Below, in pieces: positions 25,520-35,534 of a DNA stretch of 64,000 nt. The notes beneath the pieces were generated by a model. It did no database searches and had not been told where the DNA came from. It saw only the letters and a list, made by a program, of their open reading frames with translations. Each line of letters begins with the position of its first letter. Within the stretch, counting starts at the first letter, position 1. Position numbers and translations under genes: made by a program. This DNA is from Amyloporia xantha (taxonomy: Eukaryota > Basidiomycota > Agaricomycetes > Polyporales > Adustoporiaceae). The stretch spans positions 248,001 through 312,000 of the forward strand of contig JAYKKR010000005.1 of NCBI GenBank assembly GCA_036971615.1. The letters run 5' to 3'.

Positions 25520-25555
25520 TGCAAATGTATAGTCGCCCCACTATATAACAGGCCT
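25520..25555 (+). promoter_or_regulatory. Family promoter block before remnant H
   Basis: Reads GCAAATGTATAGTCGCCCCA followed by CTATATAACAGGCC. It aligns with GCAAATGCATAGGCGCCCGA plus ACATAAAACGGCC before copies C and D. The following leader (ACTTGCGCATATTCAGCAAA) matches that of copy F, so this is a genuine member of the promoter family. Confidence 0.6.
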
Positions 25556-25695
25556 TCGTCACCTGAGTGTGCCCCCATCCCCTCCTACTCCCGAATTCTT
25601 GCCACTTGCGCATATTCAGCAAACAGTCACTTGTCGTAGTCGTCGGATATGCGTACCTGGTTCCCTCGTCGACCCCTCAAGTTTGATCCCAGCTA

Positions 25696-26500
25696 TGTCT
25701 CTGAACAAACCAATCTTCTGTGCGCAATCCTCAAATCCACAACCTTCGCAATGGCTCCCAAGGTGGCGCTACACATCTCCACGAGCATGAATATGACGGG
25801 GGCTGTCCGACCTCCTGAGATCGCTTGCTCAGCGCTCCGTTGCCATGAACGAGCGTCGAGTCCTCCTATGGGTGAGCGCAGTTTCTGCAGTGGGACTACG
25901 CGGTTCTGAGGGCTCACCTGGTCCACAGAGACAACACTGGTCGGCCTCAAGGCTGTATCCTTAAGCGACAAGAAAGCAGCAGTCTCGGCCAGCCGTGGTG
26001 CGTTCAGCCCCTCTACACTTCGATAGCGCAGTCAGTAGAACTCACCTTTCCCCAATATCAGACTCAAAATTCCTATCCGGGGGCAATCCTCACGCCCATA
26101 CAGACTCACGATGCCTAGTGTACAATTGCAATGGCATGACAAATACATGCCTTAAGAGAAATGCTGCTCAATCACCTCCGCTGATGCGTCCCTGGAAGGG
26201 GTTGCGTACGGCTGAAGCATCCAAAAAAACCAGGGAACGCGCGCAGTACGTTAGATTCGCCGGTAATCCAAAGACCCCTTCCGAGAGCTGAGTGCCGCAA
26301 AGCGATCGTGGACGCGGAGCAATCCATCTTTACTGAGGCTACCGACGCGGATCTAGTAGTCGGAGTCAACGTGCCCCGAATATCATGGCTCAGATGGTCC
26401 GGAAAGGCGAGAAGGGCAATGGGTTTAGGTTTACTGACAGCGAGCAAGGCAAGCTACTGGCTCGTCAAACTTACGCCGTCATACATACTAATTGTGGTCA
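25696..26500 (+). pseudogene. Novel family remnant H, degenerate
   Basis: A family promoter block and leader are followed by an ATG at 25696. Related peptides then appear in shifting frames: MTGAVRPPEIACS (compare VRAVQPPEIWHP in copy D) near 25795; after an intron-like gap, ETTLVGLKAVSLSDKKAAVS near 25930 (compare VGLGLKAPTGKAAES in copy A); and VVGVNVPRISWLR near 26360 (compare LGFDVPRLLKL in copy F). Module 1 is destroyed, the exon 2 equivalent is missing, and there are several stops. The alignment is by eye, and parts may be chance. Confidence 0.4.
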
Positions 26501-28282
26501 CCAGTCACTTATCCTCAGGCTCACTATTCCTACAGAACCGCTGTGATCGCGCAGCGAACGCCGTTGACCAACGGGAGTAACCACCGACAGATCGAGGAAA
26601 ATAAATGTGCTGACTGAAGATGATGAAGGAAAGCAGTGTATTCTTGTTGGGAAGTTGTCACCAGTCAACCCGTCTGCAGTCAAAGTCAGAGGGAAATCGG
26701 TGATCGATAGTCCTAGTTGTTTGTATCCCACTTACGAGACACTATACACAATCAGTTTCTCAATGAATTCTGAAAGATTATCTGATTCCAGAATGTGTAC
26801 TCCATCTGTAGTTTTGGGCTGTGAGACTCGGAATATGCGATGTGAAACAACGTGTCGGAAGTGTTCGCTGGCATTGGGACGAGAATTCTCGAGGTGGATG
26901 CAGGATTATGTTTAGTAGTAGATCAGGCCCAAACCATGAAATTTAGACACTGAAAAGACATAAGGGTGAAAGTCGGAGAGACTCGTGGGCAAGGAACAGG
27001 CCGTGGCGGAGTGGCGGCGTTCATCAACTCGATCGATCAGCCTTCGGGCGTACAATCTGCCTCTGAGTCCCCTCGCAGAATGTAAGTGTATGGCAATATA
27101 TAGGCATTTCTTACCTGGTGAAAACAGTCATAAGTGATATGGTCTTGAACTCCTATCCACCTTGCTAATAAAATGGGATTTTTGGGTAAGCTCGCTCGAC
27201 ACATCATCACAATAAGTTTTCGCCTAACGAGCAGTTTACGGTCTTAGACCTTGTTGCTCACGTTCCCGAGGAATTTATGGCCGATTCAGTTGTTTCTCCC
27301 CCTATCACTTCGGTAAATCACCTTTATTGGCACGATCCCTTGGTACACGGAGTCTACGACGAATTGCTATATGTACTTCTAGGATTTTCGGTGGACGCTG
27401 TAAGGCAGTGACATAAAAGTTATAATATCATCTCCGGTAATCGAGGATTAGACATCGCTGAATTTCCGCAATGTTGCCTTACACCAGCAAACCCTGCATC
27501 AATTCCCCGCCCAACACGAATATCTCATTGCCCTTCACCTCTGGCATCGACCAACGTAGAAAGTAACCTGTGTTTCGTACCAAGTTTCCACCATCTCTGC
27601 CAGCCGTACCGAGACTTGACTCCTCCGGATGATGGTCCCGTCATGGAGGTGAACTGAACACGGCGACACAGCTGCCATCAGCTTATCGACAATAGCAGCT
27701 CTAACACAAGACCTCAGCTAGCGGTATCATATATAGCTGCGATACGTGCGTATCGGGGACTTCGCCAAGGTGAAGCGAGCCTCCATCAGTTGACGCAGCC
27801 ATATTGGAATGCAGGGCACAAAGAGCAAGTGCGCTTGCGATTCGGCGAATCGTCTAAGAACTGACGACACATCAGTAACAGATAATAAGCAAGCAGATTT
27901 CGTGTCGGAGATATGCAGGAGCTATCGCACGGAGAGTACCAGTGAACGGCGACAGTGTGTCTGTACAAGTGTACATTTCCAGAGCCATATTCCTAGCCTT
28001 CCATAGGCATTTGGCTGGTTCCAACAGGGTATGCCGATAAAATGAATTAAATTTGGGACAGTAAGGATGAAAGCACCTGATCTCCACTGGTGAGACTACA
28101 TGCTGTGTCGAAGACGCACAACAGTCCCGGACGAGCTAGGCAAGCTGATATTTATTTTGACGGATTCTACCGTAGTCTACGGTGGGATTATTCATGTTCC
28201 ACGGGTGCGAAGCTTGGGTACTTGGTCATGACCTGTATACATGAGATGCGGTTACCGGACGCCACAGTTGCACGGGGTCGGC
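26501..28282. other. Intergenic with distal upstream part of copy C
   Basis: No gene is supported in 26.5-27.8 kb. From about 27,890 the sequence resembles the distal upstream region of copy E: GAGCTATCGCACGGAGAG at 27919-27936 against GGCCTATCGCACGGGGAG near 32057-32074. The duplicated unit therefore includes about 0.5 kb of upstream DNA. Confidence 0.4.
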
Positions 28283-28313
28283 CGCAAATGCATAGGCGCC
28301 CGAACATAAAACG
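28283..28313 (+). promoter_or_regulatory. Shared promoter block of copy C
   Basis: Core GCATAGGCGCCCGAACATAA with a TATA-like ACATAAAA, about 135 bp before the copy C ATG. It is identical to the block of copy D over its whole length. Confidence 0.65.
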
Positions 28314-28447
28314 GCCATACTGTGGCTTGGACCTCCATACTGAACCTCATCCTGCCCACCACGGTTCAACACCGCAATTCAACACTGCTTGTGCAGCATT
28401 AGTGACAAAGCATACGAGCATTTATCACTACTACTGCACCTTGCATC

Positions 28448-29490
28448 ATGTCCTTTTTGCCATTCGCTCCCGGCGAGACAGCATCCACGCTCCTGTGCCG
28501 CATCATGGCGCAGAACTTCACAAGACCGCCAGCATCGGTCTCAAATACGTACACGAAGCCTCACACAGTTGAGGCCATCCAGCCTCGGGAGATCTGGCAT
28601 CCCAAGCCCCAACTGTCACAGACCAGTTTCGCAGCCATCCTTGATTGGGAGTGGCAGTACAACCTGAGAACAAACATTATAACGGAGGCCAATTATTGCA
28701 TGGTGAGTTCAACAATCAAAGGCTTTCCCGTTATAATGTAAGTACTCACATTATCGATACAGACCGCGGACAATGTCAGACCATGCGCCACATCTGCACC
28801 ATCGCCTCTCCCGATCGCAATGCCGAGGCCCATGCTGCCAAGGACGAGAATCCAGGGCATCATCGACGGCAATTATGAGACACCGGAGTCGTTGCGTGTG
28901 CCAAAGGAAGTTGTGGCGCCACTACCTCTCGTGAGTCGAGCCTCTCCACTACGGCGACATCATTCTGAGAGCTTACCATGATCATGCAGACTCAAGTTGT
29001 CCCAAGGGACACAATTCTCAGCCCGGTGTTAGTGGACTGTCCGGACCTCAAGACCATCACATGGGAGGCCCTAGAGTCGCTGAGCATCGAGGACAATGCA
29101 GCGCTGCCACTGCCAGGGGTAAGTCTATTCTTCGTATCTCAATGGCAAGAACCTAAGAATAGACCCCGCCAACAGGCTCATGTCGGAATGTCGCGGATGG
29201 ACATCACCACAACCACGATCGAGGAAGTCACTCGGCCCGCTATCGCTACATCGTCAGCACCAGTAAATGCTGGGCGTGGCCGGAGCGGGAGCGACGCATC
29301 TGCAGCATCAGAAGGTGCTAGCAGTGCGACCGACTCGACGGCGATACGAACGCCGCTCCTGAATACGCACGATATCAATGGTCCCCAGTTGCGAGTGCCT
29401 GCGAAGGTAGAGAGCGAAGCTGGGGCGGATTGGTTGGCGGAAAGGAGGGCAGGCTGTCGCCTGCTCAGAATTATAGCAGCGCGCCAGTGA
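28448..29490 (+). CDS. Novel family copy C (PR-SF-DG-W repeat protein)
   Basis: Intact gene of 288 aa in four exons: 28448-28702, 28763-28930, 28990-29118 and 29176-29490, each a whole number of codons. It begins MSFLPFAPGETASTLLCRIM. Module 1 is KPQLSQTSFAAILDWEWQY, with the conserved DG changed to DW. Module 2 is RPMLPRTRIQGIIDGNYET. Motif 3 is RDTILSPVLVDCPD. Exon 4 carries HVGMSRMDITTTTIEEVTRP, GRGRSGSDASAASEGASSAT, STAIRTP and the C-terminus AGCRLLRIIAARQ. No signal peptide is visible. Copy D is its closest relative, through a segmental duplication that includes promoter and 3' flank. Several key motif residues have drifted (PR to SQ, SF to RI, WVD to LVD), so it may be under relaxed selection. 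Function unknown. Confidence 0.72.
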
Positions 29491-30293
29491 TTACGGTCGT
29501 CGCTTGTCGACTGTGGCTCACAGCTACTTCTCAATAAGCCGGAAAAGCCGATATCTATGTGCAGGGGTTTTGACGGGTGTGCTGGCTAATGAACATTGCT
29601 CGCTGGCAGGCTGTCACGCATTGACAATGTCGTCAAATGCCTCTCGAAGAAAAATGAGCTCGCTCGCCACAAGACCTGGGGAGTGAGCAGTACTATTTGG
29701 TAGTTGATAGTCTGAGTTTGAGATCCCCGTGTTTGTACTTCTTGCCTCTGTAAAAGACGATCCATCGTTTGCTTCCCAATGATATTATTGACCGGCGACC
29801 CTCCGCCAGTGAAGACAATCTCTTCACCCGAGCAAGCCGAGCAAGGTGGATTGTATTTTGACGAAATCGGTGATTATCCTGTTGTAACGTCGGCATTCAG
29901 TCGTTTCCGTGCGTCCTTGCGGTGCATTCTTCCGGATAGCCGATTCACATGAGGAAAAGTACAAGACTTGCATCCAAAGAGGCTTGCCAGTCGCGTGAAT
30001 GCCTGAACTTATAACATCGATTAAATGGATTTACATTGAGGACGGTTTGCGAGGATGAAAACGCTCCATCTTCATCGGTGAGACTCAATGCTGCGTCGAC
30101 AATCCTCTTCCCCTGAACAAGCTGGGTGAGCTGGTAGTAATTTTTCAGAGATCGTACAGAGCGGGGATCGTTTCTTTGCATGTTCAAATACACAGAAAGC
30201 TTGGGCATTTGGTCACTCCCATACATATGAGAGGAGGTTTTCCGTCAAGTCCGTTTTGAAGATGGTGCAATGCCATAGTTGCACGGGGTCGGC
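29491..30293. other. 3' flank of copy C and an orphan promoter segment
   Basis: 29,491-29,780 is the duplicated 3' flank of copy C. 29,810-30,017 resembles 32,265-32,505 upstream of copy E (TTTTGACGAAATCGGTG against TTTTGACGAAACCGGTG, and the TCGGCATTC-GTCGTTTCC stretch). It ends in a TATA-like block, yet no family gene follows it. Confidence 0.5.
29985..30020 (+). promoter_or_regulatory. Orphan family promoter block
   Basis: Reads GTCGCGTGAATGCCTGAACT followed by TATAAC. It aligns with GTCGCGTAGACGCCCAAACA plus TATAAC of copy E. No exon 1-like sequence follows before the promoter of copy D at 30,294, so it appears to be left over from a deleted copy. Confidence 0.5.
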
Positions 30294-30324
30294 CGCAAAT
30301 GCATAGGCGCCCGAACATAAAACG
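30294..30324 (+). promoter_or_regulatory. Shared promoter block of copy D
   Basis: Same GCATAGGCGCCCGAACATAA block as copy C, about 122 bp before the ATG. Confidence 0.65.
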
Positions 30325-30445
30325 GCCATACTGTGGCTTGGACCTCCATACTGAACCTCGTCCTGCCCACCATAATTCAACACTGTTTGTGCAGCATTAG
30401 TGACAAAGCATACAAACATTCATCACTACTATCGCACCTTGTATG

Positions 30446-31554
30446 ATGTCCTTTTCAACATTCGCTCCTGGCGAAACCGCTTGGACGCTGCTGTGCCGCA
30501 TCATGGCGCCTCCTTCCGCAAGACTGCCAGCGCTCGCACCAAAAACGTGCATGAGCTTCGAGACGGTTAGGGCAGTCCAGCCTCCGGAGATATGGCATCC
30601 AAAGCCCCAGCTGCCGCGGACAAGTTTCGCGGCGATTCTTGACGGGGAGTGGGAGTATGACTGGAGTACCAACACCGTAACAGAGGCCAATGATTCTATG
30701 GTGAGTCCGATGGTCAAGGGCTTCCCTGTTACAATGCAAGTACTCACATTATCGATACAGACCGTGGACAACATCGGGCCACACGCCACAGCTGTATCAT
30801 CGCCTCTTCCCATCGCGATGCCGAAGCCCGTGCTCCCGAGGACGAGCTTCCAAGCCATCGTTGATGGCAACTTCGAAATGCCAGAGTCGTTTCTTGCACC
30901 GAAGCAAGTTGTGGCGCCACAATTGCCTGCGGTGAGTCCAGCCTCTCCACTACAACAACATTCTGGAATCTTACTGTGGCCCACAGACTCACGTTGTCCA
31001 ACAGGACACAATTCTCAAACCGGTGCAGGTTCCTCGGATTGGACTGGGCCTCAAGGCCACTACAGAGTCCCGGGCCATCCAGGAGAAGGCGGTACCACCA
31101 CTGCCAAGGGTAAGTCTAGTCTTCATCTCAATGACGTTAGTCTGACAATATACCCAACCAATAGGTCAATGTCGGGGTCTGGCCAACCGACATCACTACT
31201 TCCTTGATCAAGGAAGTTACTCAGCCGGCTACGACTACGTCGTCAGCACTGGTGACTGGGCGTGGCCGAAGCGGGAGCGACGCATCGACAGCCTCAGAAG
31301 GCAGTAGTGCGTCCGACTCGACAGCAATACGGACGCCACCCCCACGTAAGGGGGATATTGATGTGCTAGCGTTGCCCACGGCACCGTCTACCAATGAGAC
31401 AGGCAAGGTCCAATATGGCTGTCACATATCGGAGGAACTGGGCGGCCCCCGGTTGCAAGGGCCTCCAAAGAAAGAAGGCGAAGCTCAGCCGGATTGGTTG
31501 GCGGAAAGGAGGGCAGGCTGTCGTCTGCTCAGGATTATAGCAGCGCGCCAGTGA
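30446..31554 (+). CDS. Novel family copy D (PR-SF-DG-W repeat protein)
   Basis: Intact gene of 312 aa in four exons: 30446-30700, 30761-30931, 30987-31109 and 31165-31554. An ATG one codon earlier (30443) is also possible; 30446 aligns with copy C. Both modules keep the consensus: KPQLPRTSFAAILDGEWEY and KPVLPRTSFQAIVDGNFEM. The WVD motif has changed to DTILKPVQVPRIGLGL. Exon 4 reads VNVGVWPTDITTSLIKEVTQ, then GRGRSGSDASTASEGSSASD, an insertion relative to copy C (DVLALPTAPSTNETGK), GGPRLQGPPKKEGEAQPDWL and AGCRLLRIIAARQ. No signal peptide or membrane helix is visible. Of C and D, this copy keeps more of the consensus. Function unknown. Confidence 0.75.
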
Positions 31555-31850
31555 TTGCGGTCGTCGGTCGTCGACTCTGGCTCACAGCTACTTCTCAAAA
31601 AGCCGGAAAAGCCGATATCTATGTGCAGGGGCATTGACGGGTGTGCTGGCTAATGGACATCGATCACTGTCAGGGTATGCAGGCTGTCACGCATTGACGG
31701 CGACGTCAAATGCCTCTCGAAGAAAAATGCGCCCGCTCGCCACAAGACCTGGAGAGTGAGCAGTACTGTCTGTATTTGGTAGTTGGTAGTCTGCGTTTGA
31801 GATTCCCGTGTTTGTACTTCTTGCCTCTGTAAAAGACAATTCATCGTTCG

Positions 31851-32469
31851 GTGAATCCTTGATGACGGCGCAGGCTCCAATCGCGCCAAATTTTCCTCTG
31901 GTAAAACTAATCGACGCTCCGGAGATGGAATCCTACGCGATTGATGTGGCCATGGGAATAGAACCGACGAACGAGCAGGTGCAGAATCGAGCGACAGGGC
32001 CCCCGTGGCAATCAAGTCGACGAGGAGATCAGAATTCTCGGTTTGATTATATCAATGGCCTATCGCACGGGGAGCGTTCATAAACAGCAACGAACAGCGT
32101 GCAAACATGAGCACCGCTATCTGCCCAGTATGTACACATTGGAGGCTCGCCTCATCGAAGCGCGCCAATAATGTCAATTGGCCGCCAGGACGGCATGAAC
32201 GCAAATGACCACCCGCCCTCCTTCGGTGAGGGCGAGTACTGGGTCAGATAGTGCGGACAGTCTTCTCTCCCGAACAAGCCAAGCAAGCTGCAGTTTATTT
32301 TGACGAAACCGGTGAAGTTATCCTGCCGTAAACTTGGTGGAAAGCCTCGGCATTCGGTCGTTTCCGCGCGTCATTGCGATGCGTTCGTCCGGATAACCGA
32401 TTTACGCGAGGACAATGGAGCAGAAATACAAGGCCTGCCATAATCGCGTCCAAAACGAGATTTGCCACA
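31851..32469. other. Upstream region of copy E
   Basis: Contains the distal element GGCCTATCGCACGGGGAG at about 32057 and the TTTTGACGAAACCGGTG segment at about 32,299, both shared with upstream DNA of other copies. The short ORF at 31808-32083 is not convincing. Confidence 0.45.
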
Positions 32470-32505
32470 GTCGCGTAGACGCCCAAACATATAACACGCC
32501 CAGCG
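32470..32505 (+). promoter_or_regulatory. Shared promoter block of copy E
   Basis: Reads GTCGCGTAGACGCCCAAACA followed by TATAACACG, about 195 bp before the copy E ATG. The following leader aligns with the leader of copy F. Confidence 0.6.
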
Positions 32506-32695
32506 CGAGTGAGATGTGCCCAACCTCGCTTGTTCTTCCACCACCACTCGACGCGACTTCGTCCTTGCGCGGAATCAGCGAACGGCCAATTTTGCATTCG
32601 CAATTCCACACACCTTGTGTACGCGTCTCTTTGCTGTGTTGAACAACAACCGACAATCGAAAGTATTCACATCACCCCCCTACTCGAACTCGAAC

Positions 32696-33846
32696 ATGAC
32701 ATTCGAGTTCTTCTTCACAACACCAGCTTCCTCCAACTTGGAGTGGCCATTTAGGCCTCTTGAAATAGCTCACCCGCGGCCTAGACTACCACGAGCTTCC
32801 TTTGCGGCCATCCTCGATGGCCAATGGGACTACGACTGTGAGCACAAACACGTTAATGACAGCCAATAATTATATGGTGAGCCCAACAAGCAAAGACTTT
32901 CATTAACGTGCAAGTACTCACATCGTCTCTACAGGTCCCCAACGCTGCCGATCGCACTGAGCCGCCCGCCGCAGACACGCCTTGGGCTCTGCCGCTCGAA
33001 GTAGCGGCGCACGTGCTATCAGAGACCTTCGAAGACAGTAGCCAGGAGCCAGAGGCGTTATGTGTGCGGGAGGAGAGTTGGGTACCGCGGCTGTCCATGG
33101 TGAGCTAAGATTCTGTAGCGCGAGATGACATCCGGAGAGCTGAATGTTGTTCTGCAGTCGCGGGACGTCCACTGCGACACGATCTTGAACCCATTATGGG
33201 TGGACAGCGCGAGTGTGGGACTGGGTCTCAACACCAGGGCATGGGAGGCCCCAGAGTCATGCCCTCCTGAGAAAAAGGTTGCGGTATCGCAGCCACCTAT
33301 GGTACGTCCAACTTCTGTACTGTAGCACTATGGTTCTGATCACCGCACTGACAGGCCCAGGACACCTGCCTGGGAACCCTCCTAAACCCCATCTGGGTTG
33401 ACGGACCAACGGTCGGGCCCGAATACAACCCAACTGAAGTGCAAGGCGCACGGACGACGGGCAGCGCCGACGGTGCCGTGGAGCACGCTGTCCAGACGAC
33501 AGTCGCTGGGGCGTCAGCGCAGACGTGTCCTGGACGGGGACGGGCGGGGAGTGAAGCGTCAACCGCGTCAGGAGGCGCGAGTAGCGCGTCTTATTCCACT
33601 GCCGTGACAACCCCTCCGCCGGTCTCGCCTGACCGTGTGTTAGACATAGGGAATTCCCCGATCTTGTCTGAAGCAGCCAGGGTTGAGCGGTCAAGCCACG
33701 CTGCGCCGAGCGACTGGAAGCTGGGCACAGGTTCCAACATCCCCCGCCTGTTCCAGCTCAGACGAGCTATCATAACAGAGGCGAGTCTGTTGGCGGTGAG
33801 GAGGCCAGGGTGCCGGATGCTCCGGCTGACATCGGCGCGCCGCTGA
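32696..33846 (+). pseudogene. Novel family copy E, frame break in exon 1
   Basis: Four exon-like blocks: 32696-about 32874, 32935-33099, 33158-33301 and 33355-33846. Module 1 is perfect (RPRLPRASFAAILDGQWDY), but just after it copy E has one net extra base relative to D, giving a stop (HVNDSQ then TAA) before the donor at 32875. Using the earlier GTGAGC at 32838 does not restore the frame. Module 2 is unrecognisable (LPLEVAAHVLSETF). Later parts are strong: CDTILNPLWVDSASVGLGL in exon 3, then a second copy LGTLLNPIWVDGPTVG starting exon 4, SADGAVEHAVQTT, GRGRAGSEASTASGGASSAS and PGCRMLRLTSARR. The long open exon 4 may mean that the decay is recent or that another start is used. Confidence 0.6.
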
Positions 33847-35309
33847 TTGCGATCGCTGGTTGTTGTGTCGCGCTCGCCGCCAGTGATGTGAGCCGAGCTG
33901 AGCATTTCGGAGGAAATGGGCAGGCGATTGCTGGTGCTGACCGAGGAATATGTCAAACGGTCAAACAGCACGGGTGCCACTGTTAATCGATGGTGTTGTC
34001 TACACATCGAAAGAGGGGCAACGCTTCCTTACAGGGTCAAGCAGAGCAGCTATACCCGTGTATTCACAGCAGCACCACGCTCGCCTGGGATTGGACGAGG
34101 GAGGACCAGAAAACGAGCGAGAGAGCCGGCGATGGATGATCTTCATTTGAGATTTGCGTTTGTATCTCTTGTATTGCTCTGTTAAAGACAATCCGTGTGT
34201 CGGTGACTTTTGAACGATCCATTCTACTCAGATAGTGAACTCACGTCTAGTGTTGGGCTACCAACGGTATGCGATGTCAAGCGAATCGTTAAGTGTATTT
34301 GCCAGCATTGAGACAACGGAACTCGAGTCGGATCGTCGGATCATGTTTTGTGTCCTCCTTGAGGTCTGATTTGATCGCAAATTCATGTAAGTGTTGAACA
34401 CTACTTGAGAGTTGACGCGATGAGAGGCGTACAGGTGGTAGGCACAGGAAGGAAGAGTCACGATGAGCAAAGGCGCTCTGGCAGATCACCATCAGCAGGG
34501 GTGGCGTTCATTTCAGCGCGATCGATCAGCCTGCGCTCCGAGTGGCAAGCTTCTAAATATATGCATTCCCTCCAACTTGCTCTCATTGTAGCAAAATCCC
34601 TTTCCATTCCATCATTAATTCTAAAACATTCTTGCTCTACTGTTGACGGGCTCCATAGCCTACTATGATTGTATTAATTCCTCTATTGCCCGTGCACAAA
34701 CGCTGGATAGAGATGGCACCGACGAGTCGTCTACTAATTCGAAAGAGACCCGCACAAACTGATACACTGTGCTTCGTTCGCTGGCCGTTGCATTGTAGAG
34801 AGTAGCCTGCATTAGACATATCCATGTCCAATAATGCGGAAGCTAGACTTGAACAACGCGTTTTTCGATGACGAATTTGAAGCCGATAATAAAGAGTGAG
34901 AGAGGTGAGCGAGATGAGACGAGGGGGATCCAAGTCAAAAACGTACGAGTTGCACTGCACGGGGAGTAACTCATCAACGGCGATACATCTCGAGGAGACG
35001 TACGCCCATTTTATACAGATGCCCATGCCGTTTCAACAGGATGCACCCGTTAGGACGGATTACGGTCAGGACTATGTGTCAGCATGGAAACGGACTATCG
35101 GATGAGGGCTTGCGAGATAGTCAATAGATGGACAGACCCCTTCCTTCAACGACCGATACTTCAACGAATTTGGCCGCGGAAACTGTCCCTTTGTACGCTC
35201 AATTATGCGGAAAGCCTCGGTCCCCCAGTGAGTCTCGTATGTTCGGGATGCTTTGACCTACTTCCTCTTCGACGCAAGGGCCATCCGGGCAGTGCCATGA
35301 CAGGCCACG
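33847..35309. other. Intergenic between copies E and F
   Basis: The 3' flank of copy E contains GTATCTCTTGTATTGCTCTG near 34160, comparable to GTACTTCTTGCCTCTGTAAA after C and D. Upstream of F the element GCACGGGGAGTAACTCATCA at about 34,957 matches the distal element of copy E. No gene is supported in between. Confidence 0.4.
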
Positions 35310-35345
35310 CACACATAAGCGCCCGAGCATATAACGGGGCCTGCA
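35310..35345 (+). promoter_or_regulatory. Shared promoter block of copy F
   Basis: Reads ACACATAAGCGCCCGAGCAT followed by ATAACGGGG, about 195 bp before the copy F ATG. Confidence 0.6.
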
Positions 35346-35534
35346 CTGCTTGGACGTGCCCCACCTCGCTTGCTCCGCTCCCACCATCTGCTACTTCCTA
35401 CTTGCGCATACTCAGTAAAGAAACAACGAACCTCGTCACTACTGCTAGTGAACGCACCTCGTATCCTCTCTAACTAGCTTAACTTTTCTACAATCCACAC
35501 TTTTCACTTCTACCCAACACCTATATCCTCAACA

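Larger units (their letters stand above)
28261..29780 (+). repeat. Segmental duplication unit 1 (copy C)
   Basis: Pairs with 30271-31850. Shared sequence starts at GTTGCACGGGGTCGGCCGCA before the promoter and runs through four exons and three introns into the 3' flank, ending near TTGTACTTCTTGCCTCTGTA. Long identical blocks in promoter and 3' flank show a recent event. The copies differ by substitutions and small indels, mostly in exon 4. Confidence 0.8.
30271..31850 (+). repeat. Segmental duplication unit 2 (copy D)
   Basis: Pairs with 28261-29780 over promoter, all exons and introns, and 3' flank (AAGCCGGAAAAGCCGATATC at about 31,601 is identical to the one at about 29,537). Divergence is visible by eye but modest. 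Confidence 0.8.
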
